Positions 6,453 through 11,810 of a stretch of 12,831 nt of DNA are shown piece after piece (the stretch's first letter is position 1; each line of letters starts with the position of its first letter). Below the pieces are notes generated by a model. It was not told where the DNA came from. It did no database searches and saw only the letters and a list, made by a program, of their open reading frames with translations. A program made the position numbers and the translations under genes. Origin of the DNA: Opitutia bacterium UBA7397 (GTDB lineage: Bacteria; Verrucomicrobiota; Verrucomicrobiia; Opitutales; UBA953); assembly GCA_002470605.1 (NCBI GenBank), contig DKND01000087.1, positions 1 through 12,831 on the forward strand, given 5' to 3'.

Positions 6453-6716
6453 TTAATTCGTTTTAGTCCAGCCGCCCTTGCCATCCTTCTCGAGCTTTTG
6501 AAATCCAGCCTGCGCCAGCCGACGATCATTCACGGACTGCTTCATCGCCCCTTCGCCGTAACGAATCGTCAGGCTCGGAGACTCTAATACCCGTCGACAA
6601 TTCTCACCCGTCACCGGGTGCTTCAAGAAGTCGGGAGCGTCGGCAGGTAGGTCGACCTCGAACTCCGCCCCCTCCACTCCGTCTGGCTTGATTACGATAT
6701 AACGTCTTAAGGGCAT
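6453..6716 (-). CDS. Small FmdB-like protein lacking zinc-ribbon cysteines
   Basis: 87 residues. The segment FLKHPVTGENCRRVLESPS (30-48) resembles the second half of FmdB-type zinc ribbons, where a CxxC pair precedes a basic R(R/L)-(V/I) strand. The C-terminal part (NDRRLAQAGFQKLEKDGKGGW) is basic and gives a plausible beta/alpha tail. Only one cysteine (Cys40) is present, so it cannot bind zinc the usual way. The assignment is tentative; FmdB proteins are putative regulators of uncertain role. Its ATG lies six bases after the OppC-type permease stop, so it is probably the last gene of that transcript. A terminator lies just beyond its stop. Confidence 0.6.
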   Translation of the reverse strand: MPLRRYIVIKPDGVEGAEFEVDLPADAPDFLKHPVTGENCRRVLESPSLTIRYGEGAMKQSVNDRRLAQAGFQKLEKDGKGGWTKTN

Positions 6717-6722
6717 TGGAAA

Positions 6723-7586
6723 TTACCGTTTAGATGAGCGTGGGTCAAAAGCATCACGGAGGCCATCCCCCAAGAAATTAAGCGAAAGCAAAGTCAGGGC
6801 AAAAACCACCGAGGGTGAAATCAGAAGCCAAGGGCATTCTTCCATAATGTCGGCGCCCTCCTTAATCATGAGACCCCAGGAAGTCATCGGAGCTTTGACA
6901 CCTAAGCCCAGAAAGCTGACGAAAGCTTCCAGCAACATCACCCCGGGGACCGTCAAGGTGGCGCAGACCGCAATCGTGCCCGCCAGATTAGGCAAATAGT
7001 GATGCCTGAAGATGCCTAAGCGGGATTGCCCGAGCGCCACCGCCGCCTGGACGAATTGCGAGCCCTTGAGCTCGCGTGTCTGGTTCCGGATGATCCGTGC
7101 CATGGTAAGCCAGGAAACCCCGCCGACCGCCAAGAAGATCATCGGCATATTCTGACCGAAAAGAACCGTGGCGAGGATCACGATCAAAGTCAGGGGCAGC
7201 GTGCTGACGATATCGACGAGGCGCATCAGCCCATCTTCCGTTCGACCGCCGACCTCGGCGGCGAGCACGCCGTAAATGATACCCACGAAAAGCGCAACGG
7301 CCGTCGCAATGAAGCCGACGAACAAAGAAATGGCACCACCCTGCAAAAGACGGGAGAGCACATCCCGGCCCAGTAAATCCGTCCCCAACCAATGACTGGT
7401 GCTCGGGCCCATCGCGCTGGATTCGAGATTTTGCGCCATGTACGGATAGGGAGAGATCCACGGCGAGGCCGCGCAAAGCAAGGCCACCACGAGCAGAAAG
7501 CACCCCGAACAGACCGCCATTCGGTCTTTGCGGAATCGCTGCCAACCGGTTTCCGTCTGATAAGTCGAAACAGTCGAGGCCATCAT
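6723..7586 (-). CDS. Peptide/nickel-type ABC transporter permease, OppC/DppC family
   Basis: 287 residues and the second of two inner-membrane permeases. It has the OppC layout: a cytoplasmic N-terminus, a first membrane segment (about 26-44), then HWLGTDLLGRDVLSRL (65-80), the hallmark of the family. Further membrane segments follow, with the EAA coupling loop at about 172-200 (AAVALGQSRLGIFRHHYLPN), FVSFLGLG (222-229), and the C-terminal signature NFLGDGLRDAFDPR (270-283). The import substrate is likely an oligopeptide or similar small molecule, but neither the binding protein nor the ATPases are encoded here. The start overlaps the OppB-type stop (ATGATG). The second ATG three bases on is equally possible. 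Confidence 0.93.
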   Translation of the reverse strand: MMASTVSTYQTETGWQRFRKDRMAVCSGCFLLVVALLCAASPWISPYPYMAQNLESSAMGPSTSHWLGTDLLGRDVLSRLLQGGAISLFVGFIATAVALFVGIIYGVLAAEVGGRTEDGLMRLVDIVSTLPLTLIVILATVLFGQNMPMIFLAVGGVSWLTMARIIRNQTRELKGSQFVQAAVALGQSRLGIFRHHYLPNLAGTIAVCATLTVPGVMLLEAFVSFLGLGVKAPMTSWGLMIKEGADIMEECPWLLISPSVVFALTLLSLNFLGDGLRDAFDPRSSKR

Positions 7587-8500
7587 CGGGCGCGGGCTAT
7601 CCGCGGATTAAGAGCGGCGTTCGTCAGGTCAGCCAAGAGATTGAGTACGAGCAGCGCGACGGCATAAATAATAGTCGTCCCTAAGATCAAAGTGACATCA
7701 CGATTGATGATGGCGCTCACGAATAGCCGGCCGAGACCAGGCACATCGAAAAGTGATTCCACCACGAAAGAACCCGAGACCAAAGCCGCGGCCGCGGGAC
7801 CTAGGTAAGTGATGACGGGCAATAAGGCGTTACGTAAAGCATGCACGAACCAGACCCGCAACGGTGGCACCCCTTTGGCATAGGCCGTCCGGACATAATC
7901 CAGCGAACGCACCTCCATCATCGAACCCCGCGTCAGTCGCGCCAACGGAGCGGCCGTAATCAGGCCAAGGGTGCAGGCCGGTAAAATAAAATGGATCGCC
8001 GAACCCCAGCCGCAAGGCGGCACCCACCCAAGCCCCAAGGAGAACACCAAAGCAAACAACGGCCCCAACACGAAAGACGGCACACAGATTCCAATCAGAG
8101 AGAAACCCATCGGCACCCGATCAAGCCAGCTATTAGGCCGAACGGCCGCCAAGACACCGACCGGCACGCCGATAAGAATCGCGAGCAACAAAGAAACCAA
8201 GCCGAGCGAAATCGAAACCGGAATCCGCGAGCCGATGACTTCGTTCACTGTCCAGCCAGGATATTTCAAAGACGGGCCCAAGTCGCCATGGGCCAAACGT
8301 GAAACATAATTCCACCATTGCACATACACCGGACGGTCGAGCCCGTAATATTCTTCCAGACGAGCCTTAACTTCGGCCGGCATCGGCCGCTCTTTATCGA
8401 AAGGGCCTCCAGGCACGGCATGCGCCAGAAAAAATGTCGCCGTGACCACGATCAACATGACCGGCACCATCTCGATCAGCCTTTTGAAGACGTACTGCAT
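7583..8500 (-). CDS. Peptide/nickel-type ABC transporter permease, OppB/DppB family
   Basis: 305 residues. The N-terminal signal-anchor helix (MQYVFKRLIEMVPVMLIV) and the loop GLDRPVYVQWWNYVSRLAHGDLGPS (53-77) are typical of OppB. So are the EAA coupling loop (DYVRTAYAKG...VHALRN, 201-224) and FDVPGLGRLFVSAIINRD (251-268). Six membrane segments are expected. It forms the channel with the OppC partner encoded immediately downstream, with which it overlaps. Its ATG shares one base with the stop of the upstream lipoprotein gene (TGATG), so the three are translationally linked. The substrate is unknown: the substrate-binding subunit is missing from the window. Confidence 0.94.
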   Translation of the reverse strand: MQYVFKRLIEMVPVMLIVVTATFFLAHAVPGGPFDKERPMPAEVKARLEEYYGLDRPVYVQWWNYVSRLAHGDLGPSLKYPGWTVNEVIGSRIPVSISLGLVSLLLAILIGVPVGVLAAVRPNSWLDRVPMGFSLIGICVPSFVLGPLFALVFSLGLGWVPPCGWGSAIHFILPACTLGLITAAPLARLTRGSMMEVRSLDYVRTAYAKGVPPLRVWFVHALRNALLPVITYLGPAAAALVSGSFVVESLFDVPGLGRLFVSAIINRDVTLILGTTIIYAVALLVLNLLADLTNAALNPRIARAR

Positions 8501-8784
8501 CAGGGCTTCTGTTCCGACGCCTTCACCTTTTTTTCCAACTCTTCCGTGGTGAGCGGAGGAGGCAAACCGCGCGCATCAGACTGCGTCCACCCCAGCTTAT
8601 GAGCCAAAGCCTTGGACTCTTCCGAATTAAGTTTTCCTTCGGCCTTGAGCCTAGTCTGGCGCTCCTGATTATCATCCTCCATCGCCTTATCGACTTCCGC
8701 CTGTCGGCGCTCATCGCTCAAAAGGTGGCAACCGCTCAAGGCCACCGTCCCAAGTAAAATGATCGCGCAGGGTAACGATTTCAT
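8500..8784 (-). CDS. Small hydrophilic lipoprotein
   Basis: 94 residues. The signal peptide ends in a lipobox LSGC (16-19), so Cys19 should be lipid-modified and the protein anchored to a membrane facing the periplasm. The mature part is highly charged and probably helical, with alternating Glu/Lys and a Pro-rich hinge (GLPPPLTTEE) near the C-terminus. I know no family for it. It sits between the DCC-family gene (ten bases upstream) and the OppB-type permease (one-base overlap). It is too short to be a substrate-binding protein; an accessory role for the transporter is only a guess from position. Confidence 0.75.
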   Translation of the reverse strand: MKSLPCAIILLGTVALSGCHLLSDERRQAEVDKAMEDDNQERQTRLKAEGKLNSEESKALAHKLGWTQSDARGLPPPLTTEELEKKVKASEQKP

Positions 8785-8793
8785 AAGGTCAGA

Positions 8794-9180
8794 CTATTCA
8801 GCTAGATGGTATGGGCTCAAGAGCTTACAGGCCGCCGGACGATTAAGCGGCCCACGTCGACGTGCCACCTCGTCGTAGACTCGGTCGAAGATTCGACGCG
8901 GGAAAGCCTTGCCAATCTTGGCCAACAGGGACCACCCGCCGCCTAAGGCGTTTAACATCTCCAAGACCGCCGTGGAGCGGGTTAGCCGACGGGAACCGAC
9001 CCAGACTACCAAGCTTCCCTGATCGCCCCCAGGCGGCTCCCCGGCCACCCGTGCGACGACACCGGTGTTGGCTGCAAAAATCAGCCGGTGGGCCGAGTTG
9101 CGCCGCGCAAACCAGACCGCACTCGCATCACACAAGGCACAGTCGCCATCAATCAACACAATCAGCGGGTCGCCCTTCAT
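8794..9180 (-). CDS. DCC-family thiol-disulfide oxidoreductase-like protein (DUF393)
   Basis: 128 residues. The N-terminus has the DCC signature IVLIDGDCALC (7-17), giving a CxxC pair (Cys14, Cys17) next to Asp11 and Asp13 on a thioredoxin-like first strand. Downstream, TRSTAVLEMLNALGG and the C-terminal helix FDRVYDEVARRRGPLNR (98-114) match the family pattern. Members are predicted thiol-disulfide oxidoreductases; their substrates are mostly unknown. It is the first gene of the minus-strand run. A good -10 (TAGAAT) and -35 (TTCACA) lie so close that the message would start almost at the ATG. Confidence 0.88.
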   Translation of the reverse strand: MKGDPLIVLIDGDCALCDASAVWFARRNSAHRLIFAANTGVVARVAGEPPGGDQGSLVVWVGSRRLTRSTAVLEMLNALGGGWSLLAKIGKAFPRRIFDRVYDEVARRRGPLNRPAACKLLSPYHLAE

Positions 9181-9186
9181 TGGGCT

Positions 9187-9214
9187 ATTCTACAGCCGAT
9201 AACGCACGTGTGAA
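9187..9214 (-). promoter_or_regulatory. Candidate sigma70 promoter, near-leaderless, for the DCC-lipoprotein-opp run
   Basis: On the minus strand TTCACA (9214-9209) and TAGAAT (9192-9187) are separated by 16 bases. Only six bases (AGCCCA) lie between the -10 and the ATG at 9180. The transcript would begin at or very near the start codon. This is the best promoter match in the window by eye. Confidence 0.55.
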
Positions 9215-9287
9215 GGGGTAAATCTGGGGGGTCATTTGCCTCTGGCGTCAGCCCGCCCAATCTTATCATTTCCACCAGCGAAAGCGC

Positions 9288-9317
9288 TTGTCATAGGGGG
9301 GTGAGACTGCCAAGTAT
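9288..9317 (+). promoter_or_regulatory. Weak candidate promoter for tRNA-Tyr
   Basis: TTGTCA (9288-9293) lies 18 bases before AAGTAT (9312-9317), which ends 16 bases before the tRNA. The -35 is good and the -10 weak. A partly overlapping TATGCC at 9315 is an alternative with a longer spacer. Confidence 0.3.
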
Positions 9318-9333
9318 GCCCCTCCTGTTGGCC

Positions 9334-9420
9334 GGAAGGGTATCCAAGTGGCTAAAGGTCGGGGACTGTAAATCCTCTCAGCTTCGCTGTTCGTGGGTTC
9401 GAATCCCACCCCTTCCACCA
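9334..9420 (+). tRNA. tRNA-Tyr (anticodon GTA)
   Basis: The acceptor arms GGAAGGG (9334-9340) and CCCTTCC (9410-9416) pair fully, with discriminator A and an encoded CCA at 9418-9420. The anticodon loop CTGTAAA gives GTA (9368-9370), flanked by the stem GGGGA/TCCTC. The T arm is GTGGG-TTCGAAT-CCCAC. The long variable arm (about 9378-9392) makes it class II, as expected for bacterial tRNA-Tyr. Confidence 0.97.
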
Positions 9421-9433
9421 GCAGGACGTCAAA

Positions 9434-9451
9434 AGCCCCCCAACGGGGGCT
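9434..9451 (+). terminator. Hairpin after tRNA-Tyr, possible weak terminator or processing signal
   Basis: AGCCCCC (9434-9440) and GGGGGCT (9445-9451) pair perfectly around a CAAC loop. Four A residues stand before it but no T run follows (GACTCGGG). It may terminate poorly, so tRNA-Tyr and rpsT could share a transcript. Confidence 0.55.
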
Positions 9452-9518
9452 GACTCGGGCAAAAAACTCAAATCCGCGTTGACTTGGAGGGCTGCCCACG
9501 GCTTCCCTACTGACACAC

Positions 9519-9764
9519 ATGGCCAACATCAAAGCTAACAAAAAGAGCATCCGTCAGACCGCCCGTCGCGCCGAACATAATAAAGTCGTCCGCACCCGTC
9601 TGAAGTCCCTGATCAAGGGCATCACCGCTGAGTCGGTGAAAGCGAACGCCTCCCTCATCGCCTCTTCCGCCGATAAGGCCGCGAAGACCGGCGTGATTCA
9701 TCGCAACAAAGCGAACCGCATCAAGGCTCGCCTCGCGAAGAAACTCGCCGCCGCGAAAAAGTAA
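9519..9764 (+). CDS. rpsT: Small ribosomal subunit protein bS20
   Basis: 81 residues, very basic. The start MANIKANKKSIRQTARRAEHNK, then RTRLKSLIK and the C-terminal VIHRNKANRIKARLAKKL are the S20 pattern; HRNKANRIKARL is close to the universal HKNKAARxKSRL segment. S20 binds 16S rRNA and is one of the primary assembly proteins. No Shine-Dalgarno sits at the normal distance: a GGAGGG (9486-9491) is 27 bases upstream. TTGACT at 9479-9484 could be a -35. Confidence 0.97.
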   Translation: MANIKANKKSIRQTARRAEHNKVVRTRLKSLIKGITAESVKANASLIASSADKAAKTGVIHRNKANRIKARLAKKLAAAKK

Positions 9765-9785
9765 TGCTGGCTGGCTCCACCCCCG

Positions 9786-9816
9786 ACCCCGTCGCCTGAG
9801 GCGTCGGGGTTTTTTT
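9786..9816 (+). terminator. Intrinsic terminator after rpsT
   Basis: ACCCCGTCGCC (9786-9796) pairs with GGCGTCGGGGT (9800-9810) around TGA, with one internal T-T mismatch, followed by seven T (9810-9816). It lies 21 bases after the rpsT stop and only ten bases before the next start codon. Confidence 0.88.
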
Positions 9817-9826
9817 GTTTCCAGAC

Positions 9827-10630
9827 ATGTCCGCCACCCCTCCCTCTTCCATCGGCTTCGCAGCTGGTATCCTTGGCGATGAGGCGGTTCGTCTGGCCGT
9901 ATTAGACCACGGCGAAGGTTGGGTCGCCCTCGACAAACCCGCGGGCGTAGCCCTGGAAGAACATCCTTGGCAGAACGGTGCTCCAACGCTGCTGAGCAAT
10001 ATCCGCACGCAACTCGAAGCCGGCAAACCCGAGCTCATCCGCCTCGGCCTCAAAGAACCGGCCACGGTTTTTGGCCCCGAGCCTGAATCCGCCGGCATCG
10101 CCATCCTGGCCGACCGCGCCTCCTCCCTCGCCCCTTGGCGCGAAGCCCTCGGCTCTGGTGCTTTTGCTTTTGTCTACGAATTCATCGCCCGCATCGAAGA
10201 TGCGCCAACCGAGCCCGGCTTGTGCGATCTTCCAGTCGGCATGGATGATGAAAATCGGCGGGCCTTCGTCTCGCACCGTAACGGCAAACACGCGGAGACG
10301 CGTTTCGAACCCGGCCGCGCCTGCGGTCGCTGGCAAATCTGGACCGCACAATCTCCTTTTCCGCGACGCGATCAGATTCGCATCCACGCGGCCGAATGCG
10401 GCATCCGTATCGCCGGAGAATTAAAGTATGGCCGCTCGGGACGGGTGACCCTGACCGACACCACCCCCAAGGGCCGCCTAAACAAAGGCGAAGATAAACC
10501 CCTGCATCGTGGCCTCTTACTCCGTCTGGCCACTGTCTCAGGCATCTTGGCTGGAAAGAAATTCGTCATCACCGCTCCGCGGCCTGATGATTTCGCGACG
10601 GTGGTCAAGCGGCTCTCCCGCGGACTCTGA
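9827..10630 (+). CDS. RluA-family pseudouridine synthase homologue with altered catalytic motif
   Basis: 267 residues from ATG 9827. The RluA/RsuA-type fold is shown by GWVALDKPAGVALEEHP (31-47), which matches the conserved first motif with its Lys-Pro-Ala-Gly. It is also shown by the late motif PRRDQIRIHAAECGIRIAGELKYG, which matches the RTHQIRVH...G.PI.GD..YG block. In active enzymes the second motif reads HRLDxxTSG with the catalytic Asp. Here the corresponding stretch is VFGPEPESAGIAILA (81-95), which puts Glu85 at the Asp position and loses the His-Arg-Leu. It may therefore be inactive as a pseudouridine synthase or do something different; RNA binding could persist. The ATG is ten bases after the rpsT terminator T run, and no promoter of its own is visible. 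It ends exactly where the convergent flavin-reductase gene ends. Confidence 0.8.
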   Translation: MSATPPSSIGFAAGILGDEAVRLAVLDHGEGWVALDKPAGVALEEHPWQNGAPTLLSNIRTQLEAGKPELIRLGLKEPATVFGPEPESAGIAILADRASSLAPWREALGSGAFAFVYEFIARIEDAPTEPGLCDLPVGMDDENRRAFVSHRNGKHAETRFEPGRACGRWQIWTAQSPFPRRDQIRIHAAECGIRIAGELKYGRSGRVTLTDTTPKGRLNKGEDKPLHRGLLLRLATVSGILAGKKFVITAPRPDDFATVVKRLSRGL

Positions 10631-11245
10631 TTAGCCACCCCGCGGAAAGGGATGCGTGAAACGATCTGCGGTCCGCACATAGCCGTCCGGACTATTCAGC
10701 CGGCCGATAGGCAGATAGTTATCGTAGTTCACTTTCCAGGTCGCCGGATCCGCGACGCCCTCCCGGAGATGGACGAGTAAGATTTCCAGGACGACCAAAC
10801 GGTTCTCGCCATAGTAACGGATATCCAAGACGCGACACTCCAAGGCCACTGGACATTCCGTTAAGATCGGTGGACGTACCCGTTCGGAGGCGCGGGTCAC
10901 GAATCCGGCGCGGGCAATCTCACTTTCACCCGCCGGCAAGGCGCGGGCGCACTCCACCATCTTCGCCGCCAAAGGCTCGTCACAAAGGTGGATGACACAT
11001 TCGCGATTCGCGATCAGATTGGCTGCGGTATCTTTGGGCGTGCCGTCATCGCGATCCGAAGGGGCCAACACAGCCAAAGGCGGTTCCGCACCCATGATGT
11101 TGAAGAATGAAAAAGGCGCGGCATTGGGGCGACCTTGCGCGTCGATGGTCGTCACCAAGGCGATTGGCCTCGGCACCACCAAGCCTGCCAATAATTTATA
11201 TGCCTGTGCTCCCGGATGGGCGGCGACGTCAAACCGCACGCTCAT
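10631..11245 (-). CDS. Flavin-reductase-like FMN-binding split-barrel protein
   Basis: 204 residues. The DIM6/NTAB flavin-reductase pattern is clear: VPRPIALVTTIDAQGRPNAAPFSFFN (24-49), KDTAANLIANRECVIHL (71-87), CPVALECRV (131-139), and the C-terminal YLPIGRL with PDGYVRTADRF (177-196). Such proteins bind FMN and typically reduce flavins with NAD(P)H or act as small flavoproteins; the exact substrate is not visible. The ATG overlaps the lspA stop (ATGA), so it is the last gene of the DksA-like/lspA operon. There is no functional link to lipoprotein processing that I can name. The stop touches the stop of the convergent RluA-like gene with no spacer and no terminator. Confidence 0.9.
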   Translation of the reverse strand: MSVRFDVAAHPGAQAYKLLAGLVVPRPIALVTTIDAQGRPNAAPFSFFNIMGAEPPLAVLAPSDRDDGTPKDTAANLIANRECVIHLCDEPLAAKMVECARALPAGESEIARAGFVTRASERVRPPILTECPVALECRVLDIRYYGENRLVVLEILLVHLREGVADPATWKVNYDNYLPIGRLNSPDGYVRTADRFTHPFPRGG

Positions 11246-11796
11246 GAGCCCTTGGAGGCGTCTTCGCCGCCCTGCGAGACAATCGCTTCGCGCCGCGCGG
11301 AATCATGCCGGTACGACATGATGAGATAAAGCGAGACGCCGACACAGATACACGAATCCGCCACGTTGAAGGCGGGAAACCTATAATTGAAAGGTAACGT
11401 AAATGCCAAAAAATCGGTCACGTGTTCGCCAAAAATCCGGTCGCGAACATTGCCCAGCGTCCCTCCGACGAAAAGCCCGAAGGCGACCTGCCCGCCTTGC
11501 AGTTCTCGCAGCAATGGCTGCCGCCAGCGCCAGATTAAAACCAAGATAGCAGCGGCCAGAAAAATCAGGAACGGCCGAACGGCATGTTCCGAACCAATTC
11601 CCCAAGCGGCACCCTTGTTGCCGATATGGACCAGATCAAATCCGGGGAAGACATGGATCGGCTCCCCGATTGAGCTTTCGAAATAAGTGCCGAAGGGAAT
11701 CTTGCGGATAACCAGGAGCTTGGTGCCGATGTCCGTCGCAACCGCCAATAGGCCGACGACCCAAAAGGTAAGATAAGGGCGCAACCTGGATGACAT
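11242..11796 (-). CDS. lspA: Lipoprotein signal peptidase (signal peptidase II)
   Basis: 184 residues, four predicted membrane segments. LspA cleaves the signal peptide of prolipoproteins after lipid attachment. Its motifs are all present: the first-helix D22IGTK26, HIGNKGAAWGI (57-67), GGTLGNVRDRI (111-121) with catalytic Asp119, and FPAFNVADSCI (140-150) with catalytic Asp147. A hydrophilic C-terminal extension (about 163-184) is longer than usual. A GAGG eight bases before the ATG is one of the few Shine-Dalgarno-like sites in the window. The gene follows the DksA-like gene by 14 bases. The lipoprotein encoded at 8500-8784 is a likely client. Confidence 0.96.
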   Translation of the reverse strand: MSSRLRPYLTFWVVGLLAVATDIGTKLLVIRKIPFGTYFESSIGEPIHVFPGFDLVHIGNKGAAWGIGSEHAVRPFLIFLAAAILVLIWRWRQPLLRELQGGQVAFGLFVGGTLGNVRDRIFGEHVTDFLAFTLPFNYRFPAFNVADSCICVGVSLYLIMSYRHDSARREAIVSQGGEDASKGS

Positions 11797-11810
11797 ACGG
11801 CGAGCCTCGA

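Noticed and set aside
9294..9328. Possible inverted repeat of G-rich and C-rich runs (AGGGG / CCCCT) before tRNA-Tyr.
   Set aside because: The pairing is short and imperfect in a G/C-rich promoter region; chance is sufficient.
9266..9550. Minus-strand open frame of 94 codons containing GVGFEPTNSEAERIYSPRPLAT.
   Set aside because: This is the antisense of tRNA-Tyr and part of rpsT. The GFEPTN...RIYSPxPLAT string is a well-known false protein arising from translating the reverse strand of tRNA genes.
9507..10387. Long minus-strand frames (159 and 161 codons) opposite rpsT and the RluA-like gene.
   Set aside because: They overlap clearly conserved genes and are Arg/Gly-rich shadows with no domain. 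GC-rich coding DNA often leaves such frames open.
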